Program-made: the position numbers and the translations under genes | Part shown: piece after piece, positions 11,400 through 24,476 of the stretch | Numbering within the stretch: position 1 is the first letter of the stretch | How the letters are laid out: each line of letters starts with the position of its first letter | Notes under the pieces: generated by a model | The model's input: only the letters and a program-made list of their open reading frames with translations | Database searches by the model: none | What the model was told of the DNA's origin: nothing | Assembly: GCA_028023455.1 (NCBI GenBank) | Contig: JAQFVV010000180.1 | Span: forward strand, 2,480,001-2,544,000 | Source: Epiperipatus broadwayi | Lineage: Eukaryota; Onychophora; Udeonychophora; Euonychophora; Peripatidae | DNA: 64,000 nt | Reading direction: 5' to 3'

Positions 11400-13110
11400 A
11401 AATCATTTCTAGAGTAGTTTTTTCTTTTTTTTTTGAATTGCAATGATTATACTCATTTGCAAATGGGTGTTTGTTATCAGTATTATTATTTATTTATATG
11501 TGATAAAATACTATATTTTAAACTTTTTAGAAATAGCAGGAGTACTCTGGAGGTTTTGCATCTCATCAGCATACTCACTTTTGGACTTATACATTTATGA
11601 AATATATAAATGAGAATATATATTCAATATTTTGCTTAGATTTTCTTTTTCCATAATTGGTTGAAGAAGACACTTGGGTTTTTAGAACATAAATAATTTA
11701 ATCAATGTTTTTATATTTTGCTTTCAAAACATTAATAATATTCTGAAGATCATCAGAATTTAAAAGGACAATTGTTTTATTTCTATTTTTACTGAATTCA
11801 AATTTCCATTTTACAATGTGTATTACATCTTGATCTTTGTTTTTCTTAAGCCATCTACAAAAAGTTCAAAAGATCATTATTATAAAAATTAAAAAGAATG
11901 TTAAACCACTAAACATCACATGATCACTATCTCATACTAGCACAATAATTGAGAGTGTTGTTTTGTTTTGAATTGTTTAAAAAGAATGTTGAAATAAGTC
12001 CACACCTTTGCTTAAAATTAATATTCATAATAAAGATTATAACTTTTCCCCAATGCATAAACTATCAATTGAAACAAATATAAATAACTTTTTGCTTTAT
12101 ATATATTTGCATTATAACAGAATTATTTCTATAATATTTCTTGATTCTGTAATATAACAGTCAGTTTCACCATTTACTTATGAATGGTTGGAACCTATTT
12201 AACAGAATCCTTAGTAATAACTTTACTGCAGTGAATAATAATATTCTATGGTAATTACTGTAATCAAGTCCATTGTTATTATGTTTGTAATCTGGAAACT
12301 TAGAAGTACCATGGCTTAATATAGTTTAAAATTAATAATATTTTTCAAGCTATCATTTCATCATAATATTTTAATTTTTTCAATTCATGGTTCCTTTTTT
12401 TTAAAATTACAAAAAGCTACTTTGATTTTAACAAGTTGGATATTTTTGCCAAAATCTAAATGAGTAGATCAAATGGACATATTAAAGATTGCTATCGCGA
12501 ATGTGATTTTATTATTCAAATAATTATTAAAAGAGCTTTCTATTTGTTTAAAATATATTTTAATTTTACTGAGTGCCAATTCCTGAATTAAAATAATTGT
12601 AATACTGTTAATCATGCCTATATGTTACAATCAATGCATTAAAAACTTTTAGTATCCACAGTTAGCAATATCTGCATTTATTTTGCAATTTTGATTCACT
12701 AATAGAGTTTCAATACTTCTCATCAATTTATGAACTTCCATTTTCAAATAATTATTCTTATTATAATATTCCACTTATTATTTATTCTTTTTAAAGCAAG
12801 AAATGACAAATATTTTGCTTTCATCAAATTACTAAAAATAATATCATTGTCAAAATACAAGATTTTTTAATGGATCCAAGAAATTTTTTTTTTTATTCAT
12901 AATCAAATTTATTGTTTAATAGATGTTAACTTTAGTACATATAGCAAAAACATCTTAGGAACAAATATCAACTTTTTGTGAGTATGATTGAAATAAGATC
13001 TAACTTATTTAATGAATCTATCATTTTGATCTTAGAACATAATAATTTATGTTCCATTCAATAATTTATACTGGTAAGTATTCACATGATATAAACTTCT
13101 CCCCAATGAT
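11400..13110 (-). pseudogene. LINE remnant, same type, minus strand
   Basis: Between 11880 and 11450 the minus strand reads DGLRKTKIKM, then NGNLNSVKIEIKQ and ADEMQNLQ, colinear with the RT of the 51.3-53.5 kb LINE. 12985-13060 resembles 53615-53680, just upstream of that LINE, and may be the end of the endonuclease domain. The middle is too decayed to follow. It carries a small later insertion at 11903-11976. Confidence 0.45.
11903..11976. mobile_element. Internally deleted hammerhead-repeat copy with target duplication
   Basis: Contains the element end ACTAAACATCACATGATCAC and a degraded opposite end (GAGAGTGTTGTTTTG). It is flanked by the 14-bp direct repeat TTAAAAAGAATGTT at 11889-11902 and 11977-11990. 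The left end is the same as at 31010-31065. Confidence 0.65.
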
Positions 13111-13464
13111 TATATCTAACTGTAATGTAATCTATAAAAAGTTATTGTCTTTAGCTTAATAAATTCAAGTTTTATAGTAGTTTTTCTGCTTAGACAAAGT
13201 GGTTTTTATCTGTATATAGTTTTTTTACTATTCCTTTGATAATTTAACTGCATATAGTTTTTATACTATCTCAATGGATGGTTTTGCTTTATTGCCTCTA
13301 TCTTGAACTGAAAAGCAAGTGATATATTCAAAATATCATTTTAGAAAGGCTAATAGTAGCAACAAAAACAACAGTTAAGTTTTTGTAACATAAAATAAAA
13401 AGTAAATTTTATATAGCTGTTAAAGTAGATAAGAAATTTGATATAAAATCAATAGAAATTGTGA
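13111..13464. other. Unassigned spacer
   Basis: Nothing recognised apart from AT-rich low-complexity sequence. Confidence 0.5.
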
Positions 13465-13775
13465 TTAAGGGGCTTTAAAAAGTTTTTCCAAATGTATGGC
13501 AATTTATATATTGCTATGGCTGAGGGTTTAATATATACAGTGCAACTTTGGTTAATAATTTGTTTATTAACAAGTAATAATGAATGATGAAGAAAGGATA
13601 CTAATATTTTAATTAATGCTTGTCTAAACAAGAGTAACATGACAAACAACACATTCAATAAAAACATTACTCAACAATGATTCTTTCTAAGGAAGTAAAG
13701 TAAAAATAATTTATTATGCATTACCATCATCAGCACAATTTAGCAACTAATTTTTTCACTGTTATCACTACTGGT
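13465..13775 (-). repeat. 3' LTR of the Gypsy element
   Basis: Shares with 17445-17775 the order ATTAACAAGTA, AATGAATGATGAAGAAA, AACAACACATT and a final CATCA-CA-TTTAGCA block. Ends are approximate. Confidence 0.7.
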
Positions 13776-14162
13776 ACACAGGTAGTGACTTCTGTTTTTT
13801 TCTGCCAGATTTCTCAATAATGTCCCAACATTAGAGTCTATTGCAGCACTCTCTTTCATTCTATTTTTAGAGTAATTTAGTACACAATCCATGCAGTAAA
13901 ATGTAAATATACTTTTATGCTAGAAATCTAATCAGACATTTCTATCATCTCACTCCAATATTAATAGGTCTAATGATAAATAAGATCATAGAACTTAGTC
14001 AGTGGCTGGTATATTCTTAAAGTTCTAAGAACATCAGAGTTTTAGTCATTGCAATAATAGACTCTTATTGCGGATTAAGTATAGCTTCTTCATTTACATT
14101 TAATTCTAGACTTCCATCTGAATCAATTACTAGTATATCCTTTTTGTATCAGATTATTAATG

Positions 14163-14880
14163 TCATTCATTTTGATTAATATCAGGTATACAAACCACAT
14201 AGTGGTGATTTACATATTTTCTAAACTCTTTAACATTTGGAAACTTTACAACTCTTACTTGTTTAATAGCATATTTATAATTATTTCGGGTATCCAGTGG
14301 CATCTGAGAAAATCTCAGACCTATATTTGTTGACCTGCTAAGAAATTTATGAAATTTTTTATTTTTCTTAATAACCATAGGTAATAACTGTGGTAAGTGT
14401 ATATGGAAAAATTGACACATTAGTAATTTGACTGGAATTTTTTCTGTTGCAGGAGTCAACATGAAATGTTAGCTGTATAATGCTTCTACCAAAACTTCAG
14501 ACATGTTTCAAATTTTATTTTATTTTAATATATATTTTAAACTTTGTATAGTTTGTTCTACAATTTCATTACTCTCAGGATGATAAAGAGAAGAAAGGAA
14601 ATGCTTAATTCCTCTATCACACAGAAAATCTGTACATCTCTGAGATATGGAACTTGTATCATTATTGGTCATAATGAGCTCTGGGAAACAATGTAGGGCA
14701 AAGATTTCATTTAATGTGGTTATAGTACATTCTGTGCTTGTATTCTTGACAAACTTATTTTCAGTCCATTTTGAGTAAGCATCAAACAATATAAATATTA
14801 GGTATTCATTCAATGGGCCCATGTGATCCAAATGAATGCAATTCTAAGGGGTCATGGGTCTTGTCAACATTTCTAATTGC
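14163..14880 (-). pseudogene. Gypsy integrase remnant
   Basis: Frames 14831-14520 and 14462-14163. Upstream, HLGVVKMSAL fits the H-x-G-x-x-K-M-x-A-L start of Gypsy integrase. The core reads DHMGPLNEYLIFILFDAYSKW, usual pattern D-x-x-G-P then D-A-x-S-K-W. The second catalytic Asp (normally S-D-N-G-T) is replaced, since the copy has TNNDT. YHPESNEIVEQTIQSLK matches Y-H-P-x-S-N-G-x-x-E and keeps the Glu. Confidence 0.75.
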
Positions 14881-15299
14881 TTGAGTGATAATTTATCATG
14901 AGTGAGAGCACTCATTTTGACAACTCCCAGGTGAACTTTATATAATAAATTTAGTAATTGAATTATCCCAAAAAAAGAAATTCATACATGTATATGCATC
15001 AAACACAACTGAAAGTCTATCTCTGTTAATCTAAATTATTATATGTACATCAAGGGAAAAGGATATTTAGCCAACTACTTTTTATTAATTGCACCAATTT
15101 CTGATAACCCTTTTTCATTTAGACTATTTCTTTATTATATCTCTTATCTATTATGGGTGACATTATTGAATCTATATAATTAATTTCCTTGACATCTGCG
15201 GTCCCAATTTTTCTATTTGACTTTGAAACTAGTTGATAAACATCATTCAACAATAAATTTATTCAACATAACCTTCACTCTCTACCTGATCACGATTTA

Positions 15300-15670
15300 T
15301 TTTTCAGAACAGAAAATTTGCAGTAGAGGGTGATTGTCTATAGAAATTTTAAAACATCTTTCTGTATATATGTTGGTTGAACATCTTCACTACAAATATG
15401 ACAGCTAAAGCTTCTTTATCAATATCTTACACTTTTTCTAACTGATATATTGATGATCTAAGTGATTGGACATTCATCTCTGAAGCATAGGTGAGAAATA
15501 ACAGATAAATATATCATATTTGAATGCATGAGACTTATAATAACATCCAAATTGCTATGGTAATGGACTAAAAAACTTTTTGATATTAACATCTTTAATG
15601 CATTGTTAAATGCTCTTTTATGCTTGCTGTTCCAGATCCAACATTGCTTGAAGTTGAAACTGTTATACAA
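15300..15670 (-). pseudogene. Gypsy RNase H remnant
   Basis: On the minus strand near 15421-15352 the frame reads DIDKEALAVIFVVKMFNQHI, close to the Gypsy RNase H motif D-K-E-A-L-A-V-I-F-G-V-K-K-F-x-Q. The frame 15670-15458 carries the preceding connection region (KRAFNNALKMLIS, then LVHY). The frame between them is broken. Confidence 0.7.
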
Positions 15671-15864
15671 GTTTAAGAGTCCCCCAAAATGCTTGCAATT
15701 TTTTCATAGTTTTAGTCTTACCAATATTCTTAATAGCTTTAATTTATCTTTGCTTTTGACTTTACTAATTTTGAGCAGCTACTCATTTTTCTAATTCAGA
15801 TTCTGTTGCATCCAAAGTCAAAATATCGAACAGATATGAACCTAAACAACATGTTCATTTTTGC

Positions 15865-16403
15865 CTAGAAAACATTAGTGATAATACACATAAGAAAAAT
15901 TACTGCATATACATAATCTCTTATACACATCAATGTTAACAGCTCCATTACATTTTTCTTACAGTAACCTGGTGAAAAACTGCTTTTCAGATTTATCTTC
16001 ATGAAATATTTAGCCTTCTGTAATAATGTCATTACTTTGCAGACATTAGATACTGAACATGACCCTATCTTTATAAATTTATTGACAGTAATCCTATAAT
16101 CACCACATAAGAGCAAGTTTTATCTTGATTAATTACTGTAACTGTCAGCATACTCCATAACGAATCTTCAGTTGGCATTAAGAATTCTTTAAGCACCAGC
16201 TCATTTAATATTTTATGCACTTTATTTCCTAAAATAAATGGCACTCTGCAATGTTTGAAAATAACTGGTTGTGCATTTTTTATTAAGTCCACATTTATTG
16301 GCCTCATTTTTAATTTTGTTAATCCATGTTTTAGCAGTCCTGGGTAACTTCTTTTCCTTGGGGTTTCCATGTGAATTGTCAATATAGTCATACTTATACC
16401 CAA
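15865..16403 (-). pseudogene. Gypsy reverse transcriptase N-terminal remnant
   Basis: Frames 16403-16071 and 16116-15865 overlap and are shifted. VIFKHCRVPFILGNKVHKIL and LVLKEFLMP match the start of Gypsy RT (x-P-V-F-x-K-x-R-x-V-P-F, then G-V-I-x-P). CGDYRITVN matches C-G-D-Y-K-x-T-V-N. The catalytic Y-x-D-D box is not readable in the decayed stretch before 15670. Confidence 0.75.
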
Positions 16404-17026
16404 AGCTTCAAAATAATTTCTCCTCAGTAACTGACTTACATCTGCCTGGATTTCAACTTTACCAGAACTAATACTTTGTCCTGATTATCAATCTTATTTA
16501 CATTTATGTCAAAATCTCATCTTCCTTTTAAATACAAATGTGTTTTTATGGCTTTCAGTAATCCAAATTCAATCTCTATGTTACATTAAGACCAGGCCTG
16601 CTCACTATCAGCTTCCCTTGTTACTCATTTATCACAAACTCATCTTTCTAAAAATATATGATATATTATTTTATTATTTATTCATTATTATTAATTTCCT
16701 GCATTCAAACCCCCCCCCCCACAATTGTAACTGTTTTTTTCTTATGTAATTACTGATGTTCACAATGGCAAATGGTAGCTAAATAATGTTTATTGCCATA
16801 AATTCTGCATATATTTTCCTTATCCTTCAGTTCATATTAAAAATTCAGTTTTCTCACAACAATAACATGTGTTTTTACATATATTGGAAATGCAAACATC
16901 TTTAGATTTTTCTCTAGTAAAAAACCTTTTCCAATGATATACACCATAAATTCAAGGCATTGTTAAACACAATCTTCAGAGTTATGTTTTTCTTTATGGC
17001 CAATTTGTATGTTAAATCCAGATGAC

Positions 17027-17275
17027 TTAATAGCACTTTTTTGAAATTATAATGAAGATACGATATAAAAAAATTTTCAGCAGAGTACCATTTATCTCTG
17101 GACCAAATTCACAATATCTGGCCAATCTACACATAATTAGCATATTTTTCTTGTGGAAATCGTTTTTTATTTCATAATCTAAGCCTTGCCAAACATTTTG
17201 AAAGATACAATATGAAGTAAGTTTTCCAAATGGAAAATCATCCGAATGCTTCAAGTCCATGAGTTTATTTTCCAA
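17027..17275 (-). pseudogene. Possible gag remnant of the Gypsy element
   Basis: An 82-codon frame just inside the 5' LTR, where gag should start. No capsid or zinc-knuckle motif is visible, so the call rests on position. Confidence 0.25.
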
Positions 17276-17444
17276 TATGTTACCTCCTGTCCTGCAAAAT
17301 AAAGAAGTGTGGAGACTTTAAAACAATGTTTCTCTATACTGTTGACCAGCATATAATACTCAGCATATGACACACAATTTTCTATAAGTCTGAATTATTT
17401 ATATCAAACTCTGAAATTGGTAGAATTCAATGCTACCATTTTCA

Positions 17445-17775
17445 ATTTTTTTTCACCATATTTAAACTGTCAGCTATGCCACTGCGATGTCTGAGGATTT
17501 AATATATAACCAGTCAGAACTGCAAATATAATTAACATAAATGCAACTTTGTTCAATAAACATTTATTTATTAACAAGTAGTAATGAATGATGAAGAAAA
17601 TAGAGTAATATTTTAATGAGTGCTAAGTGAAAACCATAGTGACATGATGAACAACACATTAAATATAAATATTACTCGAACAGTCATTTTTATGAAAATA
17701 AAGTAACAATAACATTATATCTTACAACCATCAACACAGTTTAGCATCTAACACTAACCATTTCACTATTCAGTT
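17445..17775 (-). repeat. 5' LTR of the Gypsy element
   Basis: Partner of 13465-13775 in direct orientation, with many substitutions and small indels. Boundaries approximate. Confidence 0.7.
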
Positions 17776-18965
17776 TAATTTTAAAATTCTTAATTACTGC
17801 CATCTTTTGCATCCATGCTTGTTGTGAATCCCTATAAATTATTTTCCTTATTTTATTTTCTTTAATAAAATGATTTAATACAACCATATTATTGTTTATC
17901 TTTATTTCTATATCTAAATATTTTATTTTATTAGTCAGTTCTACAATTAATAATAGGCATACACAGGTAGCTGAAGAATGATTAAGTCATATGGTACATT
18001 GCACAAATATAAAATATTGTGTCAATATCTTTTTCTGCTACAGTTTTTGGTCAAACCAAACATAATTATTTACATACCATGATTTTTCCACCACATCTTT
18101 TTCAGAATACTTGTTGCACTTTAATTGCATCATTTAAATCAGAAGTGATAGGGACAAATGTACTATCTATAGATGATGGTTTCACATTACAATTAATGCT
18201 GGTAAAAAATCATGGTAATCCATACAAACTTGATGATTGCATTTGAATTAAAACACGTTTACTGCTTGGGTTAAAACAAGTAATTATTGCATAAAGTTTG
18301 AAATTATTAAATATATGTTTTAACATAGTTTAAAACAATAACCAAAATAAAAAAAACATATATACACTTGAGTAAAAATGAAGTGAAAATATTCAGGGTT
18401 AACACATTATCATAAAATTTAATAATATAACTTCATTTAAGAAATTAATATCAGAACACTAGTTATATTTGTGTGTGCATTCACAAATACATATGTGTCA
18501 TTTCAATGAGAAAATGATTATTTCACTTTAGAACATTATTGAAAAAGCAAATTATTACTCTTTAAATGCAGACATTGCAGTATAATAAATGTTTTGAATT
18601 CAATCACTGCACAAATTAAATGCTAACATTTAAGAAGTTTATAAGCACAAAAAGAATATAAGCAAAATAAAATCATAAAATTTTATTTTTTTGCATAAAA
18701 TTCTGTTATATGTTTAACTGAAATACAGTCTTATTATATTCCTATAATATGTTTAAAGAAAAAACCCTCACATACTTTTACAAATTTTAAATAATAAAAT
18801 GAACTTTATCTATAAACTTCAGATTTTTAAATTTCTTAATATTATCTTATATCAAAGTATCATGTGCACCCATTATTGTTAAGAATTACATGTACATTGT
18901 TAACTAAAAAGCCTATCCCTTTTCATTTCCTATATAAATTTATCATCAAAATGATTGAAGGTTAT
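17776..18965. other. Unassigned AT-rich spacer
   Basis: A 75-codon frame at 18019-18246 has no recognisable domain. Nothing else supported. Confidence 0.45.
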
Positions 18966-18978
18966 GTTCACAAATTTG

Positions 18979-19011
18979 AGCCAATAAACATCACATGAGT
19001 GAGTTTTGCCT
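18979..19011. mobile_element. 33-nt remnant of the hammerhead repeat with target duplication
   Basis: Contains TAAACATCACATGA and GAGTTTTGCCT, which are the two termini of the hammerhead-bearing repeat. It is flanked by the exact 13-bp repeat GTTCACAAATTTG (18966-18978 and 19012-19024). Confidence 0.55.
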
Positions 19012-19024
19012 GTTCACAAATTTG

Positions 19025-19680
19025 CTGATATTATTTGAACTGGGTTTTTTACCCTAAAATATGTAACAGCCCAAGGTGCACAGATAACACATTCTATCGT
19101 CAATAAAAAAAGGGAATGAAATGCCTCATACAAACATGTTTGCTTATTTTTGTTTCTTTTTTTTCTCTGAAAAGTAAAATGACTATTAAATTCTAAGTAC
19201 CTAAACATGGGGATTTTGGACTCAAAGGAAAATGTAAATGATCATTATTATCAGAAAATACACTGAAAATAGTTCTTTTATCATGGATAACATATTATCA
19301 TAATGCTGGATGCATTCTTAAAACCAACTAATTAATAATGAAGATATCCATTTTTATTATACTGAATTCACTGAATATTGTCAATTCTCAATAGATTGAT
19401 GACTCTCTATTATGCATCTAAAGTTTGAAATCTGAGTTTTAAATCTATAATTTATTTTATTAAAAAATATTTCTAAATGTCTTGAAATCTATTTATTCTT
19501 TGATGAATAAACATTGTAATGTCTTTTTAATCCTTGCCCATGTTTATTTCATTTATCTTCTTCTTATACTTGAATGATCTTATGGATTGCACATAATTTT
19601 CCAAGAAATCAATTTTGACATTTATCTAATGATAAATCTATTCATTTCACTTTCACCGTAGCACATTAAAACATTCAATT
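19025..19680. other. Spacer before the microexon array
   Basis: No exon-like block found. Intron-like module sequence (TTTTCAG..., GACATCTAGATTAATAT) starts near 19690. Confidence 0.4.
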
Positions 19681-19810
19681 TGAAATTTTTTTTTTTTTCA
19701 GTTCTGAAAAATTATACGTGACATCTAGATTAATATATTTTAATATATTTGTTAATTTTATGTTAATATCATAACTATTTTAATATTTATGTTGTATATA
19801 TCATTGTTAG

Positions 19811-19837
19811 GTGCATCTTCTAACAGACCATATCGAA
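19811..19837 (+). CDS. Microexon, 27 nt
   Basis: Acceptor TTGTTAG, donor GTAAGC. With one G carried from the previous exon it encodes GASSNRPYR. First block seen in the array. Phase 1-1 as in the others. Confidence 0.45.
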
Positions 19838-20287
19838 GTAAGCCATAAATTATTTCACAAATTATTTGTAATTCTCATTATTTCATTTGTGTAGAGTTTA
19901 TTTATTTATGCACATTTTCTTTAATGTTGATCACATTTTCTTATTTCTAACACTCACATGACTATGATTTTTTTCAAAATATAATGTGCTTTATCATCAG
20001 TTATTTGAATACTTGACAGCCAAAATTATTTCTGTAAATGTGTTTGTTCTTTATTCATGCCCTCATTGAAGTAATGGTCTATGTTACTAACATTGATATT
20101 TGTCTTAATTATAGAAGGATTTAATCCACTTTTATTATAATGCTTAATACAAATATTTACATCTATTTCATTTATTTTATTATGAAATATTACTTTTTTA
20201 CAGCTACATTCATAATGTTTTTGGTAGCATTATTAATTTTTATTATTATCATCGTAATTATTCTGTTGTTTTGTATATCATTGGCAG

Positions 20288-20314
20288 ATAAAAGAACTAA
20301 TGCAAACAGTCCAG
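20288..20314 (+). CDS. Microexon, 27 nt
   Basis: Acceptor TTGGCAG, donor GTAAGA, both near consensus. Encodes DKRTNANSP in phase 1-1. Lies 477 nt after the previous block. Confidence 0.55.
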
Positions 20315-21253
20315 GTAAGATTTTATTTATTCACTTTACAAATTATTTTCAATGGCATTATTTTATTTTTGTAGATTTCACTCAGTATTCTTCTACATTT
20401 TGAAATCTTATTCAACATTTATTGTTTACAATACTTATAAGTAAAACATACAAACAATGTTTTGATTACAAAACTATGTGCAGCCAATTACGAATTGCTG
20501 AGCTTGCTTTTGATTGAATTCAGTCATAGCATTAATTTTGCCCTATAATAATGCTTATCATCTATTTTGAATACTTGACTGCAGATTCAACTTTCTAAAT
20601 CTCTTTTAATTAAATATTTCCCGTTGACATCAATGTTGATTTATGTGTTAATTACACATTATCACAATATGTAATGCTGATATACATTTCTTTTTGTAAT
20701 CCAAAAAATCAAAAATATCTGTATTAATATTTGTTTCATAAATTTTTGTATTTATGGTTATATTTATTTCACTGTTTATTTTTTCTTTATTCTTGAAAAC
20801 AATCCTCCATTAAGGGCTTAACTTATTCACTGTATTATTTTCATACATATTGTTCTAATTGGGAGGATATGTTTATTTTTCTATAAGTTACACTTGTCAT
20901 ATTTTATTGCTTACAATATTCTATTGACATTATATTTTTTCATTTACATATTTTTTCTATCAATTATTTGCATTTATGAAAGCAGAATTCATTGTATGAA
21001 TGTATTTTTTTAATTGTAGCTATGGCAAAACAACAGTCTATGATATCAGTATTGATATTTGTGCGAATATCCAATTTAATCTTTAAAACTTCATCACCAT
21101 AATCACAATCAATATTTACTGTTTGTTTCTTGTCTTTTTTTCAAATGTTTTCTCATTTCATTTATATTAATATTTCCTATTTTGATATTTTTGTTTTACT
21201 TTCTGTTCATCATTATGTTTATTTCAATATTTATGTTTTGTATTTCTATATAG

Positions 21254-21271
21254 GATCCCACCACTAAAGCC
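21254..21271 (+). pseudogene. Decayed microexon
   Basis: After TATATAG the block GATCCCACCACTAAAGCC resembles the class-C block but has lost its middle and its donor. Another faint relic may lie near 20800. Confidence 0.3.
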
Positions 21272-21519
21272 TTAAATCATTTAGTTTACAAATTATATTC
21301 AGTTCTTGAAATTTTATTTATATGGTGTTCATTTATTTTTCTACAATTTTTTAATTTGCATTATTTTTTAATGTTTACAACATTCATAGTTGTTTACAAC
21401 ATTCATAGTAGGATTATTTTTGTGATTTATAGTGCTTTATAATCAATTGTTTAAATTTTTGAAAACAGATGGCAATCTGAAACATTTTTTTCTTTCATAA
21501 TTTCTTTGTAATTGAAATG

Positions 21520-24228
21520 GTTAGTAAGGTGATGGAAAATAGAAATAAAAGTAGAAACAGTAGTTTATAAAAGATGTGGATGGAGAGTGAATGAGTTGGA
21601 AAAGTATAAAATACAAGTTGAAGAAACCATAAAAGAGTTGGTTGGAAATGAGTATGAGGACTGGTATGATGAAATAGAAAAAGTGGCAAATAGAGTTTTA
21701 GGTGGGAATATTCAGAAGAATAAAAGTAATAGAAAAATAAGAATTAGTAAAACTGTAAAAGAGACGAAAAAAGCATGCAGAGAATATAAGGGTGCTATTA
21801 AGAACAAAGAAAGTGAAAAAGATATTAATGCTAAATGGGAAAAATACTTAGAAAAGAAGTTAGCTAAAATAGATAATGATAGAGAGAATGAATTTAAATA
21901 ATAAATTATTGGATGATATTAATAAAAGTGGAAAACATGGGAGTAAAAAATTGTGGAATTACATTAAAAGGAGAAATTTAGGGGAGAGATAGTATTATTG
22001 AATGAGGAGGGAATAGAATGTAGCTCTAGAGAAGAATTAGAGAGAATATTGAATAGTTAGGTAATGAATATAGAAAAGATGTTAGATGTGAAGGACAGAG
22101 GGATAGAAAATATGAAAGCATATAGTAATGGGAATATTAGGTTTACAGAAAATGAACTGAATGAGGCAGGGAAGAAATTGAGAAGTGGTAAGGCAAGAGG
22201 GTTAGATGGATGGGCAGCAGAGATGGTAATGAATTTAGGATGTAGGGAAAGTTACTATCATGTTTTAATAAAATGGCACAGAAGAGAGTGTTTCCAGGTA
22301 GTTGGAGTAATACAAGAGTAAGATTACTATTTAAAGGAAAAGGTAAGGATAATAGAAAGTTAAATAATTATAGACCGATAGCAGTAACATCAGTTTTATA
22401 TAAAGTTTTTTCATATATGGTGGCTGGAAGAGTTGCAAAATGGATGGAAAAAAATAATGTAGTGTGAGAAATGCCAGGAGGTTTTAGGTCAGATAGGTGT
22501 ATAGGAGATAGTTTATTTGTAGTTACACAACTTATGGATACGAGTAGAAATTCAGGTAGACAGTTATATATGAGTTTTATAGGTATAGAAAAGGCATATG
22601 ATAGAGTAAATAGAAATAGATTATGGATAAGTTTAGCAAATCTGGGAATGGGTGAAGCTTTAGTGGATGTTATTAAGAAATTAAATGAAAATAATTACTA
22701 TACATATCAAGTGGGAGATATAGAATCAGTTAAAGTTAAAAATAAAATGGGACTGAGGCAAGAATGCCCTATGTCACCTATTTTGTTTGCGTTGTATTTG
22801 AATGAAATGGAGAGAGCAATAGAAAGACTAGGAAGAGGAATAGAGATTCTATTAATAGGTGGCAAGAGAGTATATACATTGTCAGGTCTTTTTTTTTGCA
22901 GATGATATTTTTTTTTGTGTGCAGGAGAAGATATGGAATTTATGCTCAGAACATGCGCAAGGGTGGGTAAAGATATGGGGATTAAATTTAGTGAAGAAAA
23001 ATCAAATATAATGATGGTGAATACTGGAGAAAAAGAAGACAAAGATTTCTTATTGGTGGATATAAAGTTAAGTGTGGTGAATAGATAAAGATATTTGGGA
23101 ATCATCTTGAGTAATAAGAACAATTTCTTGGATGAATGGGAGAAAAAATTGATAAATGAAACAAAAAGAAAGGGATTGATAAAGAAATTAACAGTGTTTT
23201 CATATAATAAATATGATGTAGCTAGAATTGTATGGGAGTGGCAGTAGCAGGGTTAACATATGGTAATGATGCATTATGTGTTAGAAAAGGGGTATTAGAT
23301 TACTTAGAAAAAGTACAAAGGGAAGTAGGAAGACATGCATTAGATGCAGAGGTGTGAACAGAAAAGGAGGCAATTCAAGGAAAATGGGATAGTCAAGTTT
23401 TTATTTGAGGGATGCAAAAAGCAAATTGAAAATGTTCAGTAGATTGCAGTTTATGGATAATAAAAGAATAGCCAAAATAGTATTTAATTGGGTTACAAGT
23501 AAAGGGCAGGCAACAAGATGGGTGAGAAAGGTAATGCAGTATGCAGAAGATTTGGATAAAGAATTTATGTCAGTATACTTGTACAAAATGTGGGATGATT
23601 GTGTTAGGAGGATTGTTGAGTGTTTTAATGGTAAGGAGTGAGATAAAAGAATAGATGCATTAATAAAGAATAGGGAGTTGGAGAAATGGAGAACTAGTAT
23701 GGAGAGTAAAATGAGGTTAAATATATATAGAAGTAAATGAAACATTGAGTATGAGTTAATTTATGATAATAGTAAGGAAAGTAGTTTATTGTTTAAGGCT
23801 CGAATGGGATCTTCAACAACAAAGGAATATACATGTAAATAGAAAAATAAGGGTGATTTAGTCTGCAAGTTGTGAAAGGAAGGCACAGAAAATATTAAGC
23901 ATCTGTTACTACAATGTAAATGCTTGGAAGCAGAAAGGGTACAAATAATGAAGTTATGGAAGATTAAATATGAACAAAGTGATTATTCAGAAAGTGGGTT
24001 ATTGGTTTTTATGCTAGTTCTGGGAAAAAATAAGGGGGATTTAGATATGAAGGTCATGGCATTGACAAAGATTATGTTGTGGAAATGGGATGGAGCAGCT
24101 TATGGAAAAACTTAAAGTGGAAAATGGAAAGGGAAGATAAAGTGGCTAACAGGTTTCCCTGGGCATAGCTGCTAAAAGATTCCTGACTCTGTTTAAGAAG
24201 AAGTCACAGTACATCACATCACATTTAT
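21520..24228 (+). mobile_element. 5'-truncated LINE with reverse transcriptase
   Basis: Begins in the linker between endonuclease and RT (K/E-rich frame 21587-21901). RT lies at 22273-22910: FKGKGKDNRKLNNYRPIAV, PGGFRSDRCIGDSLF, GIEKAYDRVNR and LRQECPMSPILFALYL. The FADD box follows near 22897 after a shift in a poly-T run. The C-terminal part (23830-23990) has a Cys/His pattern ending ENIKHLLLQC. Several stops and frameshifts; inactive. It interrupts the microexon array. I cannot fix the clade. Confidence 0.8.
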
Positions 24229-24449
24229 GTTTTTTTTCAAAATTATCTAAAACATCAACACTGACATTTCTATAATGTCAAATATATTCATTCCATATTT
24301 ATCTTTGCATTTTTTAATATTCACTTTATGATTAAACTTTGAGTATTTTGAAAAGTTTTATATGACATCTAGATTAATATTTGTTTTTGATATCTTTTTA
24401 TGTCTTCCTCATAATTATTTTAATCGTTATTTTTATATATCACTAGTAG

Positions 24450-24476
24450 AGGCAACTACTGAATCGAATTATTCAT
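24450..24476 (+). pseudogene. Microexon with broken donor, 27 nt
   Basis: Acceptor AGTAG. Encodes EATTESNYS in phase 1-1. The donor reads GGAAAC, so GT has become GG. Confidence 0.4.

Larger units (their letters stand above)
13465..17775 (-). mobile_element. Ty3/Gypsy LTR retrotransposon, decayed
   Basis: Two diverged direct repeats of about 310-330 nt at the ends enclose, in minus-strand order, a possible gag remnant, reverse transcriptase, RNase H and integrase. This is the Ty3/Gypsy order. Total length is about 4.3 kb. Every coding part has stops or shifts, and LTR divergence shows it is old. No envelope-like frame seen. Confidence 0.8.

Noticed and set aside
22707-23123. 138-codon minus-strand frame
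   Set aside because: Shadow of the plus-strand LINE reverse transcriptase, which has clear RT motifs.
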